Part shown: piece after piece, positions 1-9,394 of the stretch | Numbering within the stretch: position 1 is the stretch's first letter | Layout: every line of letters begins with the position of its first letter | Assembly: GCA_963790505.1 (NCBI GenBank) | Contig: CAWBOT010000005.1 | Location: 1,302,001 to 1,366,000 of the forward strand | Reading direction: 5' to 3' | DNA length: 64,000 bases | Origin: Acidisarcina sp963790505 | GTDB taxonomy: Bacteria > Acidobacteriota > Terriglobia > Terriglobales > Acidobacteriaceae | Notes under the pieces: model-generated | The model's input: the letters and a program-made list of their open reading frames with translations, nothing else | Told to the model about the DNA's origin: nothing | Databases searched by the model: none | Made by a program: the position numbers and the translations under genes

Positions 1-266
1 TGGACACAGTCCCTTCATCTCGCATCCCCAAACTCTATCAAACGGATTGCCAGGGTGCGAATTGGCGTTGTGTTCGAACAAAGGCGATAAGTACAAGTCA
101 AATGATGCCAACAGGCCGATGCACTCATAGAGTCGTTCCGATCGGCTCATGCCACTGGCAAGTGTCCGTGTAACCGGCTACTCGGACAGGTAGCGGGTGG
201 CGGGGGGCCGTGATCCCCAGCCTATGCGAGTATGTCTCGTTACGAGAGGTGGGCTAGGATGGTTGC
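1..266. other. Intergenic leader, no gene recognised
   Basis: No open frame with a plausible ribosome binding site or family resemblance was found on either strand. It serves as upstream region of the VOC gene; a GAGGTGG stretch near 244-252 could act as a distant Shine-Dalgarno sequence. Confidence 0.5.
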
Positions 267-704
267 ATGACGAAGGGTTCTATGGCAGACTGGTTCGCGC
301 GCCCCGTTTTTCACGTCAAGGACGTTGAGGCTTCGATTCGCTTTTACGTTGACCGACTGAGCTTCACGAGTCCGTGGCGATACGACGAGAACGGCAGAGC
401 GCGTGTGGCACAGGTCGAGGGGCTGGGCTGCGCGATCATCCTGGCGGACACGTGGGCCGACACGTCGCCGGAGAAGACTGGCAAAGGGCTGATGTTCGTT
501 TCGCTGAACGCGGAGCCGGAAGCGCAAGTCGCCGGGTTGGACGCTCTGCGCGCGGAGCTCGAGGCCAAAGGCGTTGCGGTGAGGGACGGTTCGTGGGGCT
601 ACCGGCTTCTGGTGGTCGATGACATTGACGGCAATCAGCTGTTCTTCAATTATCCGCACGAGACGGCATCGGGCAGGGCTGAAGAGCCGTCCCTTGTGAC
701 TTAA
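267..704 (+). CDS. VOC-superfamily protein (glyoxalase/bleomycin-resistance fold)
   Basis: A 145-residue single-module vicinal-oxygen-chelate protein. Visible features are the N-terminal beta strand with a family-typical HVKDVEASIRFYVDRL segment and the C-terminal DIDGNQLFFNYP strand that closes the betaalphabetabetabeta module. Such proteins act as glyoxalases, isomerases, dioxygenases or drug-binding proteins, so the substrate cannot be named. An in-frame ATG at 282 (MADWF) is an equally possible start and would give 140 residues. The gene stands alone, about 130 bp before a divergent-function membrane glycosyltransferase on the same strand. The family assignment is firm; the function is not. 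Confidence 0.75.
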   Translation: MTKGSMADWFARPVFHVKDVEASIRFYVDRLSFTSPWRYDENGRARVAQVEGLGCAIILADTWADTSPEKTGKGLMFVSLNAEPEAQVAGLDALRAELEAKGVAVRDGSWGYRLLVVDDIDGNQLFFNYPHETASGRAEEPSLVT

Positions 705-837
705 TCTCGACGGTTCGGATCTCCTCCGCATCATGCGAGGTGGGAGATTGGTCGTGCCGCCCTTTCGAAATACCCGGAGGGATGGGCGCGCTTTCGGCGA
801 TGGTGATGCGGCATTCATGCAACGCTAATATTGCTTC

Positions 838-2856
838 ATGAATAAGAGCTGGCCGGTTGTAGCGTTCCTGAGGTCGAGGCCGACCTTCGTTCCGGCACTG
901 GTGGCTCTCCTGCTCCTGATCTTTACGGGGCAGTTGGTTCGCGTCGCACGGCTTTACTCCGCGAACTGGGATGAAGCGCATCATCTCTACGACGGCTACA
1001 ACATCCTCACCATGCACGACTATCGGGTGAATGCCGAGGTTCCGCCACTGGTGAAGATGGCCGCTGCTCTGCCGCTGCTTCCTCTTCACCCGTCGCTCCC
1101 GCCTGACCAGGGCGCCTCGCATACGACGAATGCCTTTCTCGATGGCCGCACCTTTGTCTTCAGCAATGGAGGCGACCGGCTGCTCTTGCCCGCGCGCATC
1201 GTCTGCATGCTCTTTAGCTTGCTGACGGCGGTACTGATTTATGCCTCAGGGCGCAAGCTGTTTGGCGGAATGGCGGGCATCTGCGCACTCTTCCTCTTCG
1301 TCTTCGATCCAAATGTGCTGGCGCACGGCACGCTTGTCTCAACAGATATGGCGAGCGCATGCTTCATCTTTGCCACGGTCTACGCTTTCTATCGATATTG
1401 CGTAGAGCCTGGATGGAGGTGGCTGCCGATCGCGGGGCTGCTGGCCGGACTTGCCATGGCCGCGAAGTTCACCGGAATTCTCGTCGCGCCCATGCTCATC
1501 GTCATGGCAGTTGCAGAGGGTATTCGAGACAAGAGTTTTGCGACACTTCGAAGATTGCTGTTCGCGAGCATCGGCATTCTGGCCTGCGGATGGGCAGTGG
1601 TCTGGGCGTTCTACGGCTTCCGTTATGCCCCCGCGCCGGGCGGTTTGCAGCTCGCGCCTGCACTCGGGCCTTACCTTGCGTCGCTTCCTAACAAGGGTGA
1701 TGGCGTCAAGCTAGCTCTGGCCGCTCGCTTTCATCTGCTGCCTGAGGCGTATATGTGGGGACTGGCAAATACCAAACACACGGAGTGGGAGTACACCAGC
1801 TACTTCTGGGGGCGAGTATATCGCCACGGCCCGTGGCAGTATTTTCCCGCAGCGTTTCTCATCAAGTCCACCATTCCGTTGCTGATTCTGCTGGTTCTCG
1901 CGCCATGGGCAGAGCGCGGATTTTTACGAAGACACAGCCGGGAGTTCGTCTTCCTGGTGATTCCGGTGGTGGTCTACTTCGCAGTGATTATGACTTCGCA
2001 CTTCTGTATCGGCGCGAGGCATCTTATGCCTGTCTATCCGTTTCTGTATGTCATCGCCGGCGGGGCTGCCGCGATGCTGATGCGGCGAGGCCCGGCATGG
2101 ACAGCGGTCGCGGGGCTACTGCTGGCGTGGCAGGTTTTCACGACGGTCAGGGTTGCGCCCAACTACATGGCCTATGGCAACGAGCTCTGGGGCGGGCCGC
2201 TGCAGGTGCGTAACTACCTGAGCGACGCGAACGTGGACTGGGGCCAGCAACTCAAGACGGTGAAGCAGTATCTCGATCAGAACCACATCACGAATTGCTG
2301 GTTTGCGTATTTTCCGGATGGCGCGGTGCAGCCGCAGGATTACGACATCCATTGCCAGCGCCTGCCGACTCCGAGCGCGTTGTGGTGGCTCAACCTGCCC
2401 ATGACTGTTCCGCCGGAGATCGACGGTACCGTGCTTATCAGCGAGAGTGTTCTCGACGGCGTGGAGTCCGGCGACGGAGTTCTCAATCCCTACGAATCCT
2501 TCCGGCACGAGAAGCCTGTCGCGATCCTTCAGGACGGGGTGTATGTCTACGAGGGGAAGTTCAGGGTTCCGCTCGCAGCAGCGTGGGTGGACGTTCGCCG
2601 TTCGCATGATCGCGCCAGGGCGGGCCAGACCGCCGAGGCGCTGCAGCTCGCGCAGCAGGCGGTCGCGCTCGTACCCGACTTCCCAAGAGCGCAGCTTCAA
2701 CTCGGCGACACGCTCGCCGCGCAACAGCGGTGGGACGAGGCATTGGTCCACTACAGGCTCGCTCAGACTTACCTGCAAGCGCAAAGGCCAGACCTGCAGG
2801 GAGAGGAGCTAGGGCCAGCCATTCAAAGCGGGTTAGACGCTGCCTTACACCGATGA
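838..2856 (+). CDS. Membrane glycosyltransferase (PMT/GT39-like, GT-C fold) with TPR tail
   Basis: A 672-residue integral membrane protein. A first transmembrane helix (about 15-35) is followed by a periplasmic loop with the acidic motif NWDEAHHLYDGYN, the position of the catalytic Asp/Glu in GT-C enzymes that use polyprenyl-phosphate sugars. About nine further hydrophobic helices run to residue 430, followed by a soluble region. Residues about 580-650 form two TPR-like helical pairs (SHDRARAGQTAEALQLAQQA and a following copy). The family transfers sugars from lipid carriers to proteins or cell-envelope glycans; acceptor and sugar are unknown. The start ATG at 838 lacks a clear Shine-Dalgarno. 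Alternative: an uncharacterised EpsG/ArnT-like transferase. Confidence 0.7.
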   Translation: MNKSWPVVAFLRSRPTFVPALVALLLLIFTGQLVRVARLYSANWDEAHHLYDGYNILTMHDYRVNAEVPPLVKMAAALPLLPLHPSLPPDQGASHTTNAFLDGRTFVFSNGGDRLLLPARIVCMLFSLLTAVLIYASGRKLFGGMAGICALFLFVFDPNVLAHGTLVSTDMASACFIFATVYAFYRYCVEPGWRWLPIAGLLAGLAMAAKFTGILVAPMLIVMAVAEGIRDKSFATLRRLLFASIGILACGWAVVWAFYGFRYAPAPGGLQLAPALGPYLASLPNKGDGVKLALAARFHLLPEAYMWGLANTKHTEWEYTSYFWGRVYRHGPWQYFPAAFLIKSTIPLLILLVLAPWAERGFLRRHSREFVFLVIPVVVYFAVIMTSHFCIGARHLMPVYPFLYVIAGGAAAMLMRRGPAWTAVAGLLLAWQVFTTVRVAPNYMAYGNELWGGPLQVRNYLSDANVDWGQQLKTVKQYLDQNHITNCWFAYFPDGAVQPQDYDIHCQRLPTPSALWWLNLPMTVPPEIDGTVLISESVLDGVESGDGVLNPYESFRHEKPVAILQDGVYVYEGKFRVPLAAAWVDVRRSHDRARAGQTAEALQLAQQAVALVPDFPRAQLQLGDTLAAQQRWDEALVHYRLAQTYLQAQRPDLQGEELGPAIQSGLDAALHR

Positions 2857-2928
2857 TTGCGATCGGCGCCGATTGAAGGGGCGTGGTGGACAGTTTAGAG
2901 TCGTACCTTGTCTGTTGGGGGTTCCTGA

Positions 2929-3819
2929 ATGAAGGTGAAGCAGGTAGTGGGCGCATTTGCATTGTTGTTATGGACGGTGAGCGTTGCTACCGCCCAACAG
3001 TTGTCTCCCAAATGGGAGGAGCTGACCGCTGAGGATTTTGTGAAGGCGCTGCAGTTGTCTTCGAATGTATGTGTATTGCCGTTTGGGATTCTGGAGAAGC
3101 ATGGGCCGTCGGGACCGCTGGGGACGGACCTCATCAACGTGCGCGCTTCGACGCTTCAGGCGGTGAAGCAGCAGTATGCGATCGTGTTTCCGGAATATTA
3201 TTTTGGCCAGATTGCCGAAGCGCGGCATGAGCCGGGGACGGTCGCGTATCACGCCGACCTGCAGCTGGCGCTGCTGCAGGCGACAGTCGAAGAGATGGCG
3301 CGCAATGGCTGCCACAAGGTGCTGATCGTCAACGGCCATGGCGGGAACAATGGCTTGCTGCAGTATTTCAATAACATTCAGCTCGATTCAGCCAAGGACT
3401 ATACGGTCTACATCTACAACGGGCTGGGCGGAGGGCCAGGGGAGAAGACCCCGGCGGCGGCGATGCCGTCGAAGCCGGGCGTCGATGGCCATGCCGGGGA
3501 ATCAGAGATTGCGGGCATCATGGCGGTGAAGCCGGAGATTGCGCATCCGGAGAGGGCCGGGGAAGAGTCGGGCGCCAATCACAACGGCATCCGTTTGCCG
3601 CAGGGGTTGACGACGCCGATCTGGTGGTATGCCAGTTATCCGGATCATTATGCAGGCGACGCGGCGGGGGCGACAGCGGCGCGCGGAGTCGCGCTTCAGG
3701 ACATGCGGGCGGAGTCGATTGAAAAGGTGATTGCTTTTGTGAAGGCGGACACGGCTGCGCCGGAGTTGCAGAAGCAGTTCTTTGAGAAGACGGTGAAGCC
3801 TGTTGAGACGAAGCAGTAG
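2929..3819 (+). CDS. Secreted creatininase-family amidohydrolase
   Basis: A 296-residue protein with a Sec signal peptide (residues 1-22, cleaved near ATAQQ). The creatininase metal-site motif is present as GILEKHGPSGPLGTD with E56, H58 and D67 spaced as in Pseudomonas creatininase, followed by VNGHGGNN and a later DGHAGESEIAG motif. The family includes creatininase, MftE-like peptidases and formamide hydrolases, mostly cytoplasmic; this one is exported, and the usual HGPHLPL is HGPSGPL. It could cleave an amide in the periplasm, but the substrate is unknown. It stands as a single gene, followed by a repeat cluster. Confidence 0.8.
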   Translation: MKVKQVVGAFALLLWTVSVATAQQLSPKWEELTAEDFVKALQLSSNVCVLPFGILEKHGPSGPLGTDLINVRASTLQAVKQQYAIVFPEYYFGQIAEARHEPGTVAYHADLQLALLQATVEEMARNGCHKVLIVNGHGGNNGLLQYFNNIQLDSAKDYTVYIYNGLGGGPGEKTPAAAMPSKPGVDGHAGESEIAGIMAVKPEIAHPERAGEESGANHNGIRLPQGLTTPIWWYASYPDHYAGDAAGATAARGVALQDMRAESIEKVIAFVKADTAAPELQKQFFEKTVKPVETKQ

Positions 3820-3902
3820 CTCTGGGTTTCGCAACGTAGCTCGATTCAGGTGCAAGGGCTTGGGCCGCCCGTCCTCAACGTCTTGGTCTTTGAAGAGAAA
3901 CC

Positions 3903-3934
3903 CATGTCCCAAAGGCAGGGACATGGGGCACCCG
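3903..3934. repeat. Palindromic intergenic repeat, GGGACATG subtype
   Basis: CATGTCCC (3903-3910) and GGGACATG (3918-3925) form a perfect 8-bp stem around a 7-nt loop, followed by GGGGCACCC. An almost identical element lies at 47617-47648, which shows it to be a dispersed REP-like sequence. Confidence 0.8.
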
Positions 3935-4032
3935 CTTTGGTTGGAGATTGAAAGGAGTGCCAGAGATGTGGGCCAGCCAGCCACCCGCTTTGGTTGGAGA
4001 TTGAAAGGAGTGCCAGATGTGGGCCAGCCAGC
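3929..4032. repeat. 53-bp tandem duplication next to the palindromic repeat
   Basis: Two consecutive copies (3929-3981 and 3982-4032) begin CACCCGCTTTGGTTGGAGAT and end GGGCCAGCCAGC; the second lacks two bases of an AGAG. The unit joins the CACCC end of the palindromic repeat to a GGGCCAGCC tail also seen near 48229. Confidence 0.85.
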
Positions 4033-4065
4033 CTAGCTTTACATGATTGCGACTTTTCTTGCGCC

Positions 4066-4974
4066 TTATCGTTTCGCGCCCTGGGCGAGCTGAGGACTGG
4101 CGGCGTCGGTCTTCAGCAGCATGTGGACGGCATCCTGGTAGGGCATATTGACGGGCACGGGCTGGAAGTCGGTCTGTGTCTCGGTGGTCTGAAAGCTGAG
4201 CGACTTCACCATCAAGGCGATACCGGTGAGGTTCAGTTTCATGAGAGTTGTCTCCCAGTGGTGATGCCCCACGTCCTGCTGCTCAATGGAGAGGCTGCCG
4301 CCCTTGTAGAGCTTGCCCAGAATGCCCCAGCCGAAGTTCACGTCGTCGATCAGATGCGCGTCGAATTTCACGATGCGCTCCTGGCCGGCGTCGACCCAGA
4401 GCTCGCCAACCATGCCGTGGTAGACCTCGGCTTCATGGTCCGGGGGGTTGAAGTCCGGGTTGGGCTTGAAAGCCAATCGATGGGCAGGGCCGTTGGGGCC
4501 GGCGACGCATCCGTTCGCGGTGTAGATAAACGCGTCGGGGAGCAGCTTGATGAGTTCGTCGGCGCGGCCGCTGTCTTCCTGTTCCCGCTTGTGGCGATGC
4601 TCCTGAATCTCGGGGTGGGCGAGCAGATTGTTGAGCCGGTCGAGCTCCGCCTTTTCCTCCTGCGGGGTCAGTGGCTTGTCGTTCCTGGAGATCAGTCGCG
4701 CGACATCTCCGTCTTTGGTCTCGACGATCTCTTTGATGGTGACGCCTTTATCGTCGACTTTGCGCAGCTTGAAGCGGACGGGGTAGGGAGGCGCGGTGGG
4801 ATGCAATTCATTCTGGGAGACGCGGCGAATGAGGCCAACGGGGTCGCCTTCGCTGCCGCAGGGAGGCGTCTGTGCGACTGTGATCGTAGATGCGCCCACC
4901 AGCAGGCAGACAACCAGGAATGCGAAAAGGAAGGGCTGTCGCCCTCCGCGTTCGCGTACTTCAAAAATCCTCAT
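4066..4974 (-). CDS. Exported protein of unknown function, LolA/LppX-like beta fold suspected
   Basis: A 302-residue protein from the ATG at 4974; an upstream in-frame start at 5028 would bury the signal peptide. Residues about 13-33 (FLFAFLVVCLLVGASTITVA) form a signal peptide, with mature protein beginning near QTPPCG. A charged middle region (PLTPQEEKAELDRLNNLL) precedes a beta-rich half containing GELWVDAGQERIVKFDAHLI, the kind of repeat seen in periplasmic outer-membrane lipoprotein-sorting folds. Proteins of this layout are common in acidobacteria, but I know of no assigned role. Neighbours are not functionally linked. Confidence 0.6.
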   Translation of the reverse strand: MRIFEVRERGGRQPFLFAFLVVCLLVGASTITVAQTPPCGSEGDPVGLIRRVSQNELHPTAPPYPVRFKLRKVDDKGVTIKEIVETKDGDVARLISRNDKPLTPQEEKAELDRLNNLLAHPEIQEHRHKREQEDSGRADELIKLLPDAFIYTANGCVAGPNGPAHRLAFKPNPDFNPPDHEAEVYHGMVGELWVDAGQERIVKFDAHLIDDVNFGWGILGKLYKGGSLSIEQQDVGHHHWETTLMKLNLTGIALMVKSLSFQTTETQTDFQPVPVNMPYQDAVHMLLKTDAASPQLAQGAKR

Positions 4975-5099
4975 AGTACTCCAGACGTAATTGGGCCGAA
5001 GAACGTCGCCTGCGGCTCCCAATCTCATTGTAGTGGGCGGGCTGGCTGGGGGCGCGGGGATGCGCGGCCGTATATAGCGATAAGAGCGGGAGTGGCGGG

Positions 5100-5717
5100 T
5101 TACGGGGTACGAGAGCGATATGCGGACTTTGCGGGGCGCAGGCCGTCCATCAGCAGCCGCCAGACGTTGTTGTAATCCTTATCAGTTGAAGGGTCGGCCC
5201 ACTCGGCGGCGTGGGCTGGGTGGTGGAAGCGGGAGGTGGCGGAGAGCACGGCGCGGGCGGTGGCGACAGGGTCGATTTTGCGGAATGTGCCGTCTTTCAC
5301 CCCGGCACGAATGACGATCGCGGCCAGGGCGACCAACTCGTCGACGTGGGCGGCAACGACGGACTTGGCATCGGCGGCCAGCGTTCGATAGGCGGCGAAG
5401 AGCTCCGGATCTTCGGCGGCGCGGCGGCGTTTGACGGCGCCGAGCGCGTCGATGAGCTGTCGTAACCGCTGTGGGGCGGGGCCCGGGCGATCGGCGATTG
5501 CGCGCAGCGGGGACATGGTCGCTTCGGCCCACCGGGCGACGACGAGGTCGCGCAGTTCGGCCTTGGTCGCCACGTGGCGATAGACGGCGGCGTGGCTGAC
5601 GCCGAGGGCGCGGGCGACGTCGACCACGGTTGCCTTGGCGGGACCGAAGCGGCGGACGACGTCTTCCGCGGTGGCGACGATGCGTTCGAGGGTGAGCGGT
5701 GCATCAGCGGGGGACAT
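5100..5717 (-). CDS. TetR-family transcriptional regulator
   Basis: 205 residues with an N-terminal TetR helix-turn-helix (about 10-56; motif VDVARALGVSHAAVYRHV) and a C-terminal ligand-binding domain of the kind ending in NNVWRLLMDGL. It probably represses neighbouring genes until an effector binds. It lies 69 bp downstream of, and on the same strand as, the frameshifted aldo/keto reductase, so the pair was probably one transcript and the reductase a likely target. The effector is unknown. Confidence 0.85.
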   Translation of the reverse strand: MSPADAPLTLERIVATAEDVVRRFGPAKATVVDVARALGVSHAAVYRHVATKAELRDLVVARWAEATMSPLRAIADRPGPAPQRLRQLIDALGAVKRRRAAEDPELFAAYRTLAADAKSVVAAHVDELVALAAIVIRAGVKDGTFRKIDPVATARAVLSATSRFHHPAHAAEWADPSTDKDYNNVWRLLMDGLRPAKSAYRSRTP

Positions 5718-5786
5718 TGCTGCCCCCGGAGATGCCGGCTTCTGCTCCAGATGTTTTGGGAGAGGAGGCCAGGGAGTGGGACGCGA

Positions 5787-6678
5787 TCAATGCGCCACCG
5801 TAGCGGACGCGGCGATGGAGTCGAGCTCGGCGAGAGTCTCGGGCGACAGCGTCAAGTTCCCAACGGCGAGGTTCTCGCGGAGGTGCGCGACCGAGGACGT
5901 GCCGGGGATCAGCAGGATGTTCGGCGAGCGGTGTAGCAGCCAGGCGAGGGCGACCTGCATCGGCGTAGCCTCGAGACGAGCCGCGACATCGGACAGAGTG
6001 GAGGATTGCAGCGGGGTGAAGCCCCCAAGCGGGAAAAAGGGTACGTAGGGGATGCCCTGGCGGGCGAGATCGTCGATCAAGGCGTCGTCTTCGCGGTGGG
6101 CGAGGTTGTAGTTGTTCTGCACGCAGACGATGTTGGTGATTGTCTGCGCCTCGGCGATCTGGGTGGCGGTAGCGTTGCTCACGCCGATGTGGCGGATCAG
6201 CCCCTGGCGCTGCAGGTCGGCGAGCACGGTCACCTGCTCGGCGATGGAACCTTCCGAGGTGCCGTGACCCTGGCCCATCACGCGGTAGTTGACGATGTCG
6301 AGCGCATCGACGCCGAGGTTGCGGAGGTTGTCGTGGACGCCGGCGGTGAGGTCATGCGGGCGAGATGGCCGGCTGCCACGACCCGTCGGCCGGGCGGCGG
6401 GCGCCGAGCTTGGTGACGATCACGAGTCCGGCGGGATAGGGATGGAGGGCCTGACGGATGATCTGGTTGGTGACATGCGGGCCGTAGAAGTCGCTGGTGT
6501 CGATATGGTTCACGCCGGCGGCGATGGCCTCGCGGAGGACGGCGACGGCGGCGTCCGGATCTTTGGGCGGGCCGTAGACGCCGCGCCCGGCGAGCTGCAT
6601 AGCGCCGTAGCCGATGCGGTGGACGGTCAAAGAAGTGCCGGGGAAGGTGAATGAACCACCGAGAGGTGCCTGACTCAT
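5787..6678 (-). pseudogene. Aldo/keto reductase broken by one frameshift
   Basis: The 5' part (6678 to about 6355) encodes the AKR N-terminus, with IGYGAMQLAG and the catalytic-region HIDTSDFYGP. The 3' part (about 6355-5787) encodes LRNLGVDALDIVNYR through RHIGVSNATATQIAEA and a C-terminal PNILLIPGTSSVAHL segment. Removing one base near 6352-6356 (GCATGACCTC in the coding direction) joins them into a full-length protein of about 296 residues; as written it stops at TGA 6354-6352. The family reduces aldehydes/ketones with NADPH. A good Shine-Dalgarno (AAAAGGAG) precedes ATG 6678. It may be a real lesion or a sequence error. Confidence 0.85.
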
Positions 6679-6710
6679 TTGTTAGCTCCTTTTGGGTGCT
6701 GCCAAGAATT

Positions 6711-6739
6711 AGCGTAGGCCCCGGAGTTACAGAAGTCAA
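6711..6739 (-). promoter_or_regulatory. Possible sigma70 promoter of the aldo/keto reductase
   Basis: On the minus strand TTGACT (6739-6734) is followed after 17 bp by TACGCT (6716-6711), about 32 bp upstream of the ATG. The -35 is good and the -10 weak, so this is tentative. Confidence 0.3.
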
Positions 6740-6790
6740 ACATTGTAATTCGTCATATGAAAACAATCCCGGATTCATCCGCCTTGCTTG

Positions 6791-9394
6791 TTACCGCAGG
6801 TCAGTACCTCCCGAAATCGCAGTCGCCTGGACGGTTGCCAATCCGTCGCTCAAGCCTGGAGTTGTCGCCTTAATCGTTATCGGGCCCTCGTCCCTTGAGG
6901 TGCGGACGACGATGAGGGCGCGCCCCTGGTAGAGCTTGCGGTGGTTTCCGTAATAGGAGTCGGTGTCTCTGCCGTCGCCATTGCCTACCGCGGCAATGAC
7001 GCCGGGGCCGGTGATGGCGAACTGGATATCCTGATTGGCGTTGAGATCCAGGTGTCCCTCGGAGTCAACGGCCTCGACGGTGATGAAGGAAAGATCCTGG
7101 CCATTGGCCTGGAGAGCTGTGTGGTCCGCACTCAGCTTCAATTGCGCAGGTTTGCCAACGGTGGTGAGAACGCTTTCGGCAACGTCGTGACCATCTCGAA
7201 CGCCCACCGCTTTCAGCGTGCCGGGTGCATAGGGGACGGTGAAGAGGGCCTTGAACTGTTGTTCGCGGCCGGTGGGCTGTTCGCCGATGAGCTTGTCATT
7301 GAGATAGAGGCGCACTTTTTCAGCGCCGGAGTAGACCTCGACCTGCATGTCTTTGCCTTCCTGGCCGGGCCATGTCCAACTTGGAAGTGTGGATAGGTGG
7401 CCCAGCCAACAGCGATGGTGTTTTTACCTTCCGGCTAAGGAACGCGAACGGTGGCGTAGACGCGATTGCCGCCGTTCCAGAGAATATCGCGGTAGTAGGA
7501 CTGGGGCTTGCGATAGCCGGTCAGATCGATGTCGCCGGAGTTTGCGGCGTGCCAGGGAAAGCCGTGGGAACATGAGGCTCATCATGGCCGGCGGCGGGGT
7601 CTGCGTCCTGCTGGCATGCGGCTGCCATGTTAATCGTTGGCAGTCGAAGGGGTTCTTGCCGTCTGCGCCCATGTTGGCCATCATCTGCGTCCATCATTCT
7701 GACCTGCGTTATCTCCGCCTGTTCCGGGAGAGGTTGGAGGTGCTGCCGATGCCGGATTCGCCAAGATAGTCCATCGCAGTCCAGACGAATTCGCCGAGGA
7801 TGTAGGGATGTTCGTGGGCGAGTTGCCAGTTGCGAAGGCGGCGGAAGGCATGGATTCGGTGGTCATCATGATGCGATTGGGGACGCTTCATGATCTTTGG
7901 CCTGGTTTTGCATGAGGTTGTAGTTGTAGCCGGTGATGTCGAGCTGTGCCAAGACTGGCGCTGTGCTGGGAGGTAGGTGGCGCCGGGGAAGGCCTCGGTG
8001 ATCGGGCGCGTTGTGTCGAGGGAGCGCACCTGGTCGGTTAGTTTTTTGGCGATGGAGCGCCGTCGGTGAGTTCATCCTTCGGGGATTTCGTTGCCGATGC
8101 CCCAGGCGACGATGGCGGGATGATTGCGGTCGCGCATGATCATTGAGTCAACGTCCTGTTTCCACCAGTCGTTGAAGAAGCGAGCCGTAATCGAATTTGG
8201 CTTGTGCGCTTTCCAGACGTCGAAGGGTTCATCGAGCACGAGAATGCCAAGGCGGTCGCAGGCATCGAGAAATGCGGGCGAGGGTGGATTGTGGGCGGTG
8301 CGGACGGCGTTAAATCCGGCGGCTTTGAGGATTTCTACCCGGCGGTCTTCGGCGCGATCGAATGCAGCGGCGCCGAGGGGGCCGTTGTCGTGATGGACGC
8401 TGCCGCCGACGAGCTTGATGGACTGGCCGTTCAGAAGCAGGCCTTTATCGACGGACCATGAAGAGTGCGCGCATGCCGAAGGTGGTTTCGACACGGTCTG
8501 TGACTTTGCCTGTCTTGATGATTTCTGTGACGGCACGGTAGAGGGTGGGTGATGCGGGCGACCAGAGCTTTGGGTTTGGCAGGGATGATCATTTGCGTGG
8601 TTTCGCTTGCTGGTGTTGGCGTTGATTTGCAATTGGGTCTGTTCGCGTGCGGGTGAGCCGCCCGGTCGATGAGAAGGTCGTCTTGACGTGTGACTGCGGC
8701 TGGTTCGGCGGAGTCGTTTGCGACGTTGAGTGCTGACTGAGACTGTCGCGGAGCCTCCGTGGCTTCGGGGGTGGTGACGAAGACTCCCCAATGGGCGACA
8801 TGGACGGGACCAGTAACGACGAGGCGCACATGGCGGTAGATGCCGGAGCCGCTGTACCAGCGGCTGTTGGGCTGCGCGGAGTTGTCGACGCGGACGGCGA
8901 GGACGTTCGGGGCGGAGAAGTTGAGACTTTGACGTGAGGTCGAAGGAGAAGCTGGTGTAGCCGTAGGGATGAGTGCCGAGCTTGTGGCCGTTGAGGTAGA
9001 TGGTGGCGTCGCGGTAGACGCCATCGAACTCGACGCTGACTCGCTTGCCTTTCCAATCGGGGGCGACGTTGAATGTCTTGCGATACCAGCCGATGCCGGC
9101 GGGGAAGAAGCCGCCTCCGGGGCCGGAGGGATTGTCTTTGTCGGGGGCGCTTTCGATGCTCCAGTCATGAGGGAGATTGACGGTGCGCCACGACGAGTCG
9201 GCAAAGGAGATGGCCTCGGCGCCGTTGGGGTCGCCGAGGAAGAATTTCCAGTTGGAGTCGGCGGGTAGCGACAGCCGGGCAGTCTGCGCCTGGGCTGTGG
9301 TCACGGGGATGAATGCAGGGATGGTTCCGGAGATAATCCCGAAGGTGGCCAGAGCGGTGCAGAGATGTATTAGTCGGCTGGAGAGGGTTTTCAT
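6791..9394 (-). pseudogene. Exported GH2 beta-galactosidase, multiply frameshifted
   Basis: Read across frames the region gives a near full-length (about 865-residue) glycoside hydrolase family 2 enzyme. It has a signal peptide (from ATG 9394), a sugar-binding domain (LPHDWSIESAPDKDNPSG, GIGWYRKTF), the SGSGIYRHVRL segment, the catalytic TIM barrel (KGLLLNGQSIKLVGGSVHHD, FNAVRTAHNPPSPAFLDACD) with acid/base Glu in WGIGNEIPEG near 8075, GEFVWTAMDYLGE near 7770, and C-terminal Ig-like domains (PSWTWPGQEGK onward). At least eight indels of both signs and an in-frame TAG (near 7436, after ATVRVP) interrupt it. It overlaps the TetR stop by ATGA, so it was translationally coupled to that regulator. 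It cannot make enzyme as written. Confidence 0.85.
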
